A stretch of DNA of 35,934 nt from positions 1-35,934 of the forward strand of contig NZ_JYFE01000031.1 of the NCBI RefSeq assembly GCF_000877395.1, given 5' to 3'. Positions 8,899-16,857 of the stretch are shown here, in pieces. The DNA is from Jannaschia aquimarina. GTDB taxonomy: Bacteria; Pseudomonadota; Alphaproteobacteria; Rhodobacterales; Rhodobacteraceae. Below the pieces are notes generated by a model. The model did no database searches, was not told the DNA's origin, and saw only the letters and a list, made by a program, of their open reading frames with translations. The translations under genes and the position numbers were made by a program. How positions within the stretch are numbered: the stretch's first letter is position 1; every line of letters begins with the position of its first letter.

Positions 8899-9909
8899 TT
8901 AGGTATTGTGCCTTCCGCCCCTTGCCTTGATCCATGACACGACATTGCGGAGCGCGCCCGGGGCGAAGGCGTATCGGCCTTCGAGGGCGAAGCGGGCGCG
9001 GGCGTGCCAAGGCCAATCCTCGGCGAGCTGCCAGTTGTAGGGCCCCGACTTGAGCAGGGCGTGGGTGGCGTCGGGCACGACCCGGATTTCGGTCGCCGGA
9101 TGTTTGTCGCCGACGAGCGCGCGGTAAGCAGCCGCATCGGCCTCGGCGTCGACGTTGAGGTCATCAACACCCCAGATGGCCAGAATCGGCAGGGTCGATC
9201 GCGCAAATGCCTTGTTTGCGTCGGCGTCCCTGTTGGTGCGTACGAAGCGCCAGCGCGCGGGCGTCATTCCTTCCGGCGCATCCTGCGGACCGGCCGCTGG
9301 ACCGAAAGCCGCCGCATCTGCCGCGGCCTCGCGCGCCAGGGCCTCCGTGATCTCCGGCTCACTGGCGCCCGCCCGGCGGAGGCGGACACGGGTGTAGTAG
9401 TCGCCCTGCGCCTGCCACGAGACGGCTGGCCCGATCAGCACGAGGAAATCGGCCTCGCCCGGCCCGAGCGCGGGCAGCACCCAGCCCGCCTGCGAGAAGC
9501 CGAGCGCTCCCACCCCGATGCCTTCCAACCGACCGCGCAGGACGGCGAGCGCAGCGCGCGCCTCTGCCGTCCGGTCCGCCATCGACTGATCCAGCCAATC
9601 GCCTTCGGATGCGCCTACGCCCGGCTTGTCCCAGGACGCCACGGCGATCCCCCGGTCGAGCAACAGGTTCACCAGCGGCGGATAGCCCCCGCCGCCCGTC
9701 CGGTCCTGCGGCCCGTCGCCGTGGACGAGGACAACCGCCGCCTCCGGCGGCCCATACGGCAGCCACAGCGTCCCCGCTAAGGTGGACCCACCCACATCGA
9801 AGGCGAAGGGCTCGGAGGCACGGCGGTCCAGGTCGTGATCGGCGAGGCGCCAGAGCACGAAGGCGAGAAGCAAGCCGAAACCGGCGACGATCAGCAGGAT
9901 CATCCGCAT
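8899..9909 (-). CDS. Alpha/beta hydrolase, membrane-anchored
   Basis: A 336-residue protein. An N-terminal hydrophobic segment (MILLIVAGFGLLLAFVLW) looks like a signal anchor, so the enzyme probably faces the periplasm. The hydrolase fold shows the HGDG oxyanion-type loop, the nucleophile elbow GFSQAG, an acidic residue in WGVDDLNVD and the catalytic-type His in DATHALL. The start at 9909 places the hydrophobic segment at the N-terminus; the longer frame overlaps the divergent acetyltransferase gene. The family hydrolyses esters or peptides (dienelactone hydrolase/prolyl oligopeptidase-like); the substrate is not evident. Confidence 0.85.
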   Translation of the reverse strand: MRMILLIVAGFGLLLAFVLWRLADHDLDRRASEPFAFDVGGSTLAGTLWLPYGPPEAAVVLVHGDGPQDRTGGGGYPPLVNLLLDRGIAVASWDKPGVGASEGDWLDQSMADRTAEARAALAVLRGRLEGIGVGALGFSQAGWVLPALGPGEADFLVLIGPAVSWQAQGDYYTRVRLRRAGASEPEITEALAREAAADAAAFGPAAGPQDAPEGMTPARWRFVRTNRDADANKAFARSTLPILAIWGVDDLNVDAEADAAAYRALVGDKHPATEIRVVPDATHALLKSGPYNWQLAEDWPWHARARFALEGRYAFAPGALRNVVSWIKARGGRHNT

Positions 9910-9958
9910 TGCATCGTCATACTGTGGCCGCGTCTCGAAAGCACATAGAACGTGCAGG

Positions 9959-10573
9959 ATGAGCGATACCGAACATCCCACGCATGACATCGACATCTTG
10001 CAAGGTCTGCGGCCCGCCGACCGCATGCTGGCCGCTCAGGGCTACTGGGACGCCTTCGCGCGAAAGCTGCGCTATCCGCTCGGACCCGAATGCAAGGCGA
10101 CAGCCTTCATCGGGCGGGTCCTCGACCCCGGCCACGCCATCAGCGCCATCGCCCGGGACGGCACGTTCCTGGGCGTCGCTGGCTTCAAGACGCCGGACGG
10201 GGCGTTCGTCGGTGGCGGCCTCCGGGATCTCGCGGCGGTCTACGGATGGGTCGGCGCCTGTTGGCGAGGAATCGCGGTGAGCGCGCTCGAACGCCCCTGC
10301 GAAAGCGGCGTGCTGCTGATGGACGGCATCTTCGTGATGCCAGAGGCACGAGGCCGGGGCGTCGGCACTGCCCTACTGGCCGCGATCGAGCGGCGTGCCG
10401 CCGAAGCGGGTCTGGCACGCATCCGCCTCGACGTGATCGACACAAACCCACGCGCCCGCGCCCTCTACGAGCGTGAGGGGTTCAAACAGGTCGCGACGAC
10501 GTCGCTCGGTCCCCTCGCGCCCGTCTTCGGCTTCTCTCACGCCGCACAAATGAGCAAGGCCGTGCGGCAGTGA
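9959..10573 (+). CDS. GNAT-family N-acetyltransferase
   Basis: A 204-residue soluble protein with the GNAT acetyl-CoA loop (PEARGRGVGTALL, matching Q/R-x-x-G-x-G/A), preceded by a beta strand (LLMDGIFV) and followed by LDVIDTNPRARALYEREGF, the usual motif B end of the fold. GCAGG lies upstream of the start. It transfers acetyl from acetyl-CoA to an amine; the acceptor is unknown. The gene is divergent from the hydrolase and converges on virB6, so it marks the boundary between cargo and the transfer operon. Confidence 0.88.
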   Translation: MSDTEHPTHDIDILQGLRPADRMLAAQGYWDAFARKLRYPLGPECKATAFIGRVLDPGHAISAIARDGTFLGVAGFKTPDGAFVGGGLRDLAAVYGWVGACWRGIAVSALERPCESGVLLMDGIFVMPEARGRGVGTALLAAIERRAAEAGLARIRLDVIDTNPRARALYEREGFKQVATTSLGPLAPVFGFSHAAQMSKAVRQ

Positions 10574-10620
10574 TTGAGTGAGGGACGGGCCGAGGCGTCT
10601 ACAGAACCCATAGGTTTTAG

Positions 10621-11676
10621 TTACTTGCCCCGCCCGGTCCGCATACTTTGAACCCGCTGAACACGGGCGCTGCCTGCGGCGAGTTTTCCGGCACGGCCAT
10701 CGGCAGATTGACTACTTTGCTGCGCGGCAACGGATTGTCTCGCTTCAGCCTCGGCAGCCTGTGTCAGCCGAGCTGTCCAGTCCCGCCCCGCAGCCGGTGC
10801 GCGCTTGGCGGCCCCGACGAGGCGCCCGCCGACGGCCGTAGCCGGCGCGATCGAGCCCCTGGCGAGGGTGCCCGCGAAGGCGCCGAGCTGGAAGGACCCA
10901 GTGATCTGGGTGAGGATGAAGGGCGAGGCGGCGACGAGGATGATGGACAGGACGACGACCATCAGAAGGGGCGTGAGGTCTCCCATCGTGTTGATTTCGT
11001 CGCCGAGTGGGTCGATGGCGGCGCGGCTCATGGCGAGGATCGTGGCGAAGACGCCGGCGATGAGGACTGGGAAGAGGAGCATCGACATGAGCGCCGAGAC
11101 CCAAGCCTCGAAGTAGGATTTCGTCTTTTCTGAGAGCGACGCCATGATCGCGAGCGGGGCGAGCGAGATCAAGAGCGTGAGAACGACGCGGGCCGCGACC
11201 ATGGCGAGCGTCGCGAATGCGCCGAAGATCGCGATCAGGAAGAGCATGAGCGCGTTCAGGACCGAGCCGAGGATGTTCAGGCGGCCGGCGGTGATGTTGA
11301 AGGCGTCCGCCTGGCGCTCGATGAGCTGGTCGAGTTCGCGCGCGAAGGTCGTCCCGCTGGAGGAACCCGCGACGTCGAGGAACGAAGTCGAGACGCTGTC
11401 GAAGAGGTCGTAGAGCGCGCTGACAACGGCGTTGAACTGGGTCCAGTTCTGCAGGAAGAGCGCGACGAGGATCAGCTTCACAAAGAGCAACAGGCTGTCG
11501 CGCGCGTCGATCGGCCGCCACTGCATCGACATGTTGATGAGGACGAGGAGGGCGACCAGGGCGGCCAAGATTTGCGCGGGTCCCGCGATCGCGGTTCCGA
11601 TCTGGCCGAACTGCGTCTCACCTATCCCATCGAGGAAGGTGATGGTGTCCGTGTAGATCGTCTCTATGAAGCCCAT
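10621..11676 (-). CDS. virB6: VirB6/TrbL-type inner-membrane T4SS protein
   Basis: A 351-residue polytopic protein with a long N-terminal region, about six hydrophobic helices (for example ALVALLVLINMSM, ALMLFLIAIFGAFATLAMV, LLMVVVLSIILVAASPF) and a polar Ala/Gln-rich tail after residue 285. This is the pattern of VirB6, which forms the inner-membrane base of the type IV channel. It is the last gene of the operon; its start overlaps the stop of the preceding gene by one base (TGATG). VirB6 at the operon end rather than beside virB5 differs from the Agrobacterium order. Confidence 0.85.
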   Translation of the reverse strand: MGFIETIYTDTITFLDGIGETQFGQIGTAIAGPAQILAALVALLVLINMSMQWRPIDARDSLLLFVKLILVALFLQNWTQFNAVVSALYDLFDSVSTSFLDVAGSSSGTTFARELDQLIERQADAFNITAGRLNILGSVLNALMLFLIAIFGAFATLAMVAARVVLTLLISLAPLAIMASLSEKTKSYFEAWVSALMSMLLFPVLIAGVFATILAMSRAAIDPLGDEINTMGDLTPLLMVVVLSIILVAASPFILTQITGSFQLGAFAGTLARGSIAPATAVGGRLVGAAKRAPAAGRDWTARLTQAAEAEARQSVAAQQSSQSADGRAGKLAAGSARVQRVQSMRTGRGK

Positions 11677-12179
11677 CAGCGCGCGCCCTGGCAGGCTTTC
11701 CCGTATTCGAAGCCGATCTTGGACGCGGGCCGCCGCAGGCTGCGCTCGAGGCGGTAGAGGTCATCCTGCTGCGCTTGTGGCATGTCGGCGAGCCGTACCT
11801 GTTCGAACGGCGCCACGAGCTCTTCGAGCGCCTGCCGGAACGTCTCCCAATCCGGATAGCGATGGTCGCAGCTGCATTCTCCGGTTTCGACGACACGCTG
11901 GCGGATCTGCAGGGTTCCGTAGGCGAGCATCAAGTCCCGCCGCCATTCCATCCCTTCCGGCTGCACCATGACCCAGGCCGGGCGGCCCGGGTGATCGAGG
12001 CATTGTTCGCGGTTCTTGATCTGCGGGTCGACGTAGCCGCCGGCCGCGTCAGCCGGGGCCGAGAGATCGGGAAGGGTGAGATCGAGGAGGCCGTCATCGC
12101 CGGCGGCGTCCTGCGCGATTGCCGGGATCGCCATCGTTACGGCCGCCACCACTGTCGCCGCCCTCAGTCGGATCGTCAT
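11676..12179 (-). CDS. Exported protein of unknown function in T4SS operon
   Basis: A 167-residue protein with a clear signal peptide (MTIRLRAATVVAAVTMAIPA, cleavage after AIAQ). The mature part has four cysteines (EQCLDH, GECSC, KACQGAR) that could form disulfides in the periplasm. The second half is helical and charged. No family is recognised. It overlaps virB11 by 4 nt (ATGA) and virB6 by 1 nt, so it is co-translated with them and is probably a periplasmic component or stabiliser of the channel. Confidence 0.75.
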   Translation of the reverse strand: MTIRLRAATVVAAVTMAIPAIAQDAAGDDGLLDLTLPDLSAPADAAGGYVDPQIKNREQCLDHPGRPAWVMVQPEGMEWRRDLMLAYGTLQIRQRVVETGECSCDHRYPDWETFRQALEELVAPFEQVRLADMPQAQQDDLYRLERSLRRPASKIGFEYGKACQGAR

Positions 12180-13228
12180 GCCGCCGTCTCCTCTCTGTCG
12201 AAGCTGGTCACGTCCATCGCGTCCAAGTCGTCCGCAGCGTCCTTTGCGTCCGTCATGTCCGCTCCGCCGCCATAGTCCCGCGGCAGGAACACCTCGTTCA
12301 CGCCCCGCGCGCCGTTCTCCTTGCCCATGTGGACGATCACATCGATGGATCGGGTGACGTAGGAGATCATGTCCCGGTAGGTCATCTTCCCCGGCGCCTC
12401 CAACGCGGTCTGTGCCAGGCGCTCGATGGCCAGCTCGGCCGTGTCGGCGTGGATCGTCGTCATCGAGCCGCCATGGCCCGTGTTGATCGCCTTGAGGAAG
12501 GTGTAGGCGTCGGCACCCGTCACCTCGGACAGGATGATGCGGTCGGGGCGCAGCCGCAGGGACGCTTGCAGCAGCTTGTCCGGGCTGCGCACGTCGCTCT
12601 CCCTGCGGGAGATCATCATCAGCTTGTTCGCCTGCGTGGGCATGAGATCGGGCACGTCCTCGATCGTCAGAACCCGCTCACGCGCATCGACCTGACGCAC
12701 GAGCCAGCGGGCGAGCGTCGTCTTGCCCGAGCTGGTGCCGCCGGCCACGACGATGTTCAGCTTGGCCTCGACGGCGACCTTCAGCGCCCCCTGCAGGTCG
12801 TGCCGGGCCTGGGACGCGATGTGGTCGACGAGCGCGCGCCGCATGGCAGACGCGCTCTGGGCCTGACCCACGAGGTATCTCGGCTCGAAGGCCTCCGTCT
12901 CCGGCTTGAAGAAGCGCAAGGCGAGGGCGTCGCCGCCGCGTACGACGGGCGCCTCGACCACCTGCGCGCGGATGAGCCATCCGGCATACTCGAAGCTGAC
13001 GCTGCCTAGGGGGTGCTTCTCGCTGACGCGCACGCCGCCCTCGGCCGCGATCTGCTGCACGGCCTCGCGCACGGCCGCCGGCTCAAGGCTGCCGCGGCGG
13101 ATCATGTAGGCGTCGCCCCGCAGCTCGGTCCAGAGGCCGCCGTCGGGATTCACGACCAGCTCGACGATGTCGTCGGAAAGCAGCCGTTGGAACGGCGCCA
13201 GGGCCTTTTCGATATAGGAGGTCGCCAT
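12176..13228 (-). CDS. virB11: VirB11 secretion ATPase
   Basis: A 350-residue hexameric-type ATPase. Visible motifs are Walker A GGTSSGKTT at residues 163-171, a Walker B region IILSEVTG at 231-238 (Ser replaces the usual Gly of the GELRG motif), and the His box GHGGSMTTIHAD at 251-262. The N-terminal domain (1-150) carries the VNPDG and RFF elements of the family. VirB11 works at the inner face of the inner membrane to power pilus assembly and substrate transfer. The C-terminus has an extra acidic tail of about 30 residues (DAKDAADDLDAMD). Starts and stops overlap with both neighbours. Confidence 0.95.
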   Translation of the reverse strand: MATSYIEKALAPFQRLLSDDIVELVVNPDGGLWTELRGDAYMIRRGSLEPAAVREAVQQIAAEGGVRVSEKHPLGSVSFEYAGWLIRAQVVEAPVVRGGDALALRFFKPETEAFEPRYLVGQAQSASAMRRALVDHIASQARHDLQGALKVAVEAKLNIVVAGGTSSGKTTLARWLVRQVDARERVLTIEDVPDLMPTQANKLMMISRRESDVRSPDKLLQASLRLRPDRIILSEVTGADAYTFLKAINTGHGGSMTTIHADTAELAIERLAQTALEAPGKMTYRDMISYVTRSIDVIVHMGKENGARGVNEVFLPRDYGGGADMTDAKDAADDLDAMDVTSFDREETAA

Positions 13229-14733
13229 CAGAAGATCTCGACGTCGCGGTCGAGGATCACGCTGACGGACGCGCCCTGACGGACATAGATGCGCGGCCCG
13301 AGCGACAGAGCGGTCTGGATCGCGCTCTGCGATTGGCTTCCGATGTCGTCGGCCAGGTCCTCGGCGACGTCAGAGCCGTCGTCGGTAATCGAATCCGCCG
13401 CCGCCGCCGCGCCCCCGGTGATGATCGAGACGGCGGCGGCGGAGCCAAAGCGCTCGAAGAACCGCGTGTCCACTGCGCCGCCCGTGCCGGAGCGGCCGAG
13501 CGCGTCCGCTCCGAAGGAGGCGATCGAGATCGAGCGGTTGGACGGCGTGAGGATCCGCGTCCAGACAATAAGGATGCGGCTCGAGCCGGTCTCGATATCG
13601 GACTTGTACTCGCCGAAGAGCCGCGAGCCGCCGGGAATCAGGACCAACGAGCCGTCGAGGCTGTGGACGTCTTCGTTCACGACGGCGCGCAGCGGGCCGG
13701 GGAGGGAACTGTCGATGGCGGTCTCCAGCGAGGCCTGGATGATGGTCCCCTGGGCCACCGTTGCCTCCGGCGACGCGATCTGCGTCGCCCGCGAGATGGC
13801 GACGGCACCGGCACCGCGGCGCACGAAGCGCTCCGCCGCCGACAGCGCCCGGTCGACCCCGTCGGACCCTTCCTCGGCGCTGCCGGTCGAGACGGCGAGC
13901 AAGTCGGAGCGAATGCGCGCCTCCTGCTGGGCCAGGAACTCTTCCTGCTGGGCAGCGAGGCGGGCGCGGCGCGCTTCTTCCTCGGCCAGGCGCTGTTGCT
14001 CGAGGCGGAGATGGTCGGCCTCGAGCGGATCGACGCGGCGGGCGTCCTCCAGTTGGAGCATAAACTGCCGCTGGCGGTCCGCCATTTCTTCGGCATGTCG
14101 AGCCGCCAGCTCGGACATTTCGCGCTGGCGCTCCGCATCGCGGCGGACGCGATCGGCTTCCGCCTCGGTCTGGATGCGCTGAAGGTCGGCCTGAACCTGT
14201 CGTAGACTCGCTTGCAGTTGGGCCTCGGTCTCCCGCGATCGGTCCTGGTCGTTCTCGGCCGAGGATCGCAGGGCGGCGATGTCGGCCGCAAAGCGGTCGC
14301 GCTCAGCCTCCAACTCGGCCTGTAGCTCACGCTCGCGCGCCGTGCTGCCCTCCTCCAACTCGTCGGCTCTCTCCCGGGCCGCGGCCAACTCGTCCTGCAA
14401 CTCGCGGAGCCGGGCGAGAGTGGCGCTGTCCACCTCCGGGGCGGGCGCCGGCGTGCTGATGACCACCTGTGGCGGCGGGGCGGGCAGCTCGAGCGTGTCC
14501 TGCGCCGTCCGGTCCTCGGGGAACTCGGTCGTCTCGCTGGTCGGGATCGGCGGCTCGACACTCGTCGGTGGGACCAGTTGCGTGATGCCCCAGAACGCGC
14601 CCGCACCGATGACGCTGGCCGCCCCCGCCATCAGCGCGATCCGACCCGTGGAGCCGCGGGCACTGGCCCGGGCGGCGCCGGCCTGGATCTCCTCGCGCCG
14701 CGCGCGCAGGTCGTCGATGTCGTCATTCGCCAT
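13228..14733 (-). CDS. virB10: VirB10/TrbI-type T4SS core protein with long coiled coil
   Basis: A 501-residue protein. A short cytoplasmic N-terminus, one membrane helix at about residues 31-53 (IALMAGAASVIGAGAFWG) and a Pro-rich stretch (about 57-95) precede a Glu/Arg/Ala/Gln-rich coiled coil of roughly 175 residues. The C-terminal 200 residues are the conserved TrbI/VirB10 beta-barrel (VAQGTIIQASLETAI, LIPGGSRLFGEYKS, GRSGTGG, IYVRQGASVSVILDRDV). VirB10 spans both membranes and senses ATP use by VirB4/VirB11. The start at 14733 overlaps the virB9 stop by one base. The coiled coil is much longer than in Agrobacterium VirB10. Confidence 0.93.
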   Translation of the reverse strand: MANDDIDDLRARREEIQAGAARASARGSTGRIALMAGAASVIGAGAFWGITQLVPPTSVEPPIPTSETTEFPEDRTAQDTLELPAPPPQVVISTPAPAPEVDSATLARLRELQDELAAARERADELEEGSTARERELQAELEAERDRFAADIAALRSSAENDQDRSRETEAQLQASLRQVQADLQRIQTEAEADRVRRDAERQREMSELAARHAEEMADRQRQFMLQLEDARRVDPLEADHLRLEQQRLAEEEARRARLAAQQEEFLAQQEARIRSDLLAVSTGSAEEGSDGVDRALSAAERFVRRGAGAVAISRATQIASPEATVAQGTIIQASLETAIDSSLPGPLRAVVNEDVHSLDGSLVLIPGGSRLFGEYKSDIETGSSRILIVWTRILTPSNRSISIASFGADALGRSGTGGAVDTRFFERFGSAAAVSIITGGAAAAADSITDDGSDVAEDLADDIGSQSQSAIQTALSLGPRIYVRQGASVSVILDRDVEIF

Positions 14734-15407
14734 CAGAACAGCTCCACGATGCAGACTTCGATATCGCCCATGCGCACCACCCATTGTAGGGACGTGCCGC
14801 TGACGCGGACGACACGATCCTCGACGACTTGGCTGTTGACGCTGCGCTCGCGACCGCTGGTGACGCGGAAGATCGCGGGCACCGGCGCGCCCGCCGGGAA
14901 GCGGAAGTAGGTGAAGGACCCGTCGTCCCAGACTTGGCTTGGCGTGATCGCGTTGCGCTCGCTCACCCCGTAGCTGTGTTTCGCCGCCGTTCGCCGGGGT
15001 GCGGTCCCGGCCTGGTTCGCGCGGCGGGGGAAGGTGAACCGCACGACGTAGAAGGGCGCGTTGCCCTCTTCGAGCGTCAGGTAGTAGCTGCGGCGGTTCG
15101 TGTAGATCGTGGCGTTCGTCCGCACGCCGCGAGCCGTCGGCTTGATGGCGACGACGCGATCGCCCGGCACGGTCTGGAACTGGAAGCTCTCGGTGTCGCC
15201 GGCGACGATGGAGACGATCTGCTCGCCCGGCTCCAGCTCGACCGTCGTGGCGCGGGTCAGGGCGACTCGGATCTTGTAGACCTGTCCGTCCACGTGGCGC
15301 GTCTCGCGGACACGGTGGTCGAGACGCGATCCGGCCGGGATGGCTTCGGCGAGGATGGGGGAGGCGGTCAGGCATGCGAGCGCGCCCGCCAGGATGAAGT
15401 GGCGCAT
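14733..15407 (-). CDS. virB9: VirB9/TrbG-type T4SS outer-membrane core protein
   Basis: A 224-residue protein with a signal peptide (MRHFILAGALACLTASPILA). N-terminal beta-rich and C-terminal domains are typical of VirB9/CagX: PTARGVRTNATIYTNRRSYY followed by YGVSERNAITPSQVWDDG and FTYFRFP. It forms the outer-membrane core complex with VirB7 and VirB10. The gene is immediately after virB8 with no spacer and overlaps virB10 by one base, consistent with stoichiometric co-translation. Confidence 0.93.
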   Translation of the reverse strand: MRHFILAGALACLTASPILAEAIPAGSRLDHRVRETRHVDGQVYKIRVALTRATTVELEPGEQIVSIVAGDTESFQFQTVPGDRVVAIKPTARGVRTNATIYTNRRSYYLTLEEGNAPFYVVRFTFPRRANQAGTAPRRTAAKHSYGVSERNAITPSQVWDDGSFTYFRFPAGAPVPAIFRVTSGRERSVNSQVVEDRVVRVSGTSLQWVVRMGDIEVCIVELF

Positions 15408-16061
15408 CTACTCTCTCCGATCCTGTGTGATGCTGTACTCGGACACGGTGAAGCCGAGGGGGTTGGCCCAGACCGCTTCCAGGGTCCGTTCCTCGCCGGG
15501 GGCGAACTTGTAGCCGATGACGGCCGTGAAGTTGCCCACCGTCGCCCCGTCGGGGTTCGTCAGCCGCTTGCGCATCCGCACCTGCACCCGGTCGTTGGGC
15601 AGGGGCGTGATCGAGGTGATGACCACCTCGACCTGCGCACGATCGCCGTAGCGATCCGGCAGGAATTGATCCGACCCACTGTCCCAAAGGGCCAGGAAGG
15701 CCCGGCGGGCCGTCCCGTCGGTGCGCGCGAGCGCGCGGTTGATCCGCACGTCGTTGTCGATCTGGTTGTAGGTCTCGCGGTCGGTCACGTACTGCCAGAC
15801 GAGGGACTGGACGACGGCCGTGCGCTCGTCGAGCGAGATCGCCTCCACGCTGGCGTTCGGGACGGCCAGGCCCGTCGCCGGGTCGAAGGGGACGACGACC
15901 GGGGCAGGGGGGCGCATCGCATAGAGGATGCCTGCGGCCGAGCCGACTGAGACCATCGCGACCAGGGCCATACCTGCGAACCCGATCTGCCAGAACTTCT
16001 CGCGGCGCAGCGCGCCGTAGATCACTTCCGCCTCGAGAATGGTCCCGGCCGCCTCCGACAT
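15408..16061 (-). CDS. virB8: VirB8-type T4SS assembly factor
   Basis: A 217-residue protein with a short cytoplasmic N-terminus, one membrane helix at about residues 24-49 (FWQIGFAGMALVAMVSVGSA) and a periplasmic NTF2-like domain. Family-like elements include RETYN at the middle helix and NPLGFTVSEYSI at the C-terminus. VirB8 dimers nucleate assembly of the channel and contact VirB4, VirB5, VirB6, VirB9 and VirB10. The start at 16061 overlaps the virB5 stop by one base, which selects it over the longer upstream frame. Confidence 0.93.
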   Translation of the reverse strand: MSEAAGTILEAEVIYGALRREKFWQIGFAGMALVAMVSVGSAAGILYAMRPPAPVVVPFDPATGLAVPNASVEAISLDERTAVVQSLVWQYVTDRETYNQIDNDVRINRALARTDGTARRAFLALWDSGSDQFLPDRYGDRAQVEVVITSITPLPNDRVQVRMRKRLTNPDGATVGNFTAVIGYKFAPGEERTLEAVWANPLGFTVSEYSITQDRRE

Positions 16062-16846
16062 CAGTCGAACTCCGGCTGGGTGAAGTCGACGAATTGCTCG
16101 ATGTCGGCGAGGGTCGCGGCATCGAGGACGCCGTTGAGGCCCACATTCATGGTCTGGACACTTTCGAGCTGCCAGAGCGCAGCCATGGCGACGGCGAGCT
16201 CGGCCGTAACGCGGGTGTTGTGATCGACCGATTGCTTGAGCGTATCCAGGTTCTCGATCTCGCCGATCAGCACGCCCACCCGCTGGACCGACTGGCCCGC
16301 CTCCTCGTAGGCGATCTCGGCCGCGGCCGAGGTGGCCGCGTTGCTGGTGGTGGCGGTGGCGTTGCGCTGCGCGGCCGGGTCGTCCGATTCCGCCATCGCC
16401 GTGATCTGCTCCTGCGAGGTGCCCGAGCCGGACAGCGCACGGTCGATCGCCGCCTCGAAGTCGGGGGCGGCCCCGCCGGTGATGCCGCTCCAATCGCCGC
16501 GCGCGCCGCGCAGGATCGTGCCCAGCATCTCGGCGTCGAACTCGCCCTCGAGAAGCCCGTCGAGATCGATGCCGAGGGCGAGCGACAGCACCTCGGTCGG
16601 GTCCGACAAGAGGGCTTGGATTTCCTCCAGGCGGGTCAGATGTTCCTCGAGGACGCGGACCTGCTCGGCCAGCTGGCCCAGCTGCTCGGCCTGGATGCCT
16701 GCATCCGCGGCCAGCTGCTCGAGGATCTGGATCTGGCGCAGCAGGTTGGCGCTGTCGATCGTCGGCACGCCTTGCGCCGACGCGGGCAGGGCCGAGGCCG
16801 CGAACATGAGAGCGAACAGGCAGGGCTTGAGGGCGGGAAATTGCAT
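16061..16846 (-). CDS. virB5: VirB5/TrbJ-like minor pilin
   Basis: A 261-residue exported protein: signal peptide (LFALMFAASALPASA) then AQGVPTID at the mature N-terminus, a helical first half with coiled-coil character (IQILEQLAADAGIQAEQLGQ), a Gly/Ala-rich middle and a helical C-terminal part (SVDHNTRVTAELAVAMAALW) ending FVDFTQPEFD. VirB5 proteins sit at the pilus tip and mediate adhesion. AAAGGA lies 7 nt before the start. Both termini strongly resemble the termini of the next gene upstream, which carries a transglycosylase domain, so the two share ancestry. Confidence 0.85.
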   Translation of the reverse strand: MQFPALKPCLFALMFAASALPASAQGVPTIDSANLLRQIQILEQLAADAGIQAEQLGQLAEQVRVLEEHLTRLEEIQALLSDPTEVLSLALGIDLDGLLEGEFDAEMLGTILRGARGDWSGITGGAAPDFEAAIDRALSGSGTSQEQITAMAESDDPAAQRNATATTSNAATSAAAEIAYEEAGQSVQRVGVLIGEIENLDTLKQSVDHNTRVTAELAVAMAALWQLESVQTMNVGLNGVLDAATLADIEQFVDFTQPEFD

Positions 16847-16857
16847 CGGGCGTCCTT

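Noticed and set aside
13228-16146. 972-codon minus-strand frame joining virB10 to upstream sequence
   Set aside because: Only the part from 14733 is VirB10; the upstream extension is low-complexity Arg-rich and overlaps virB8 and virB9 in another frame.
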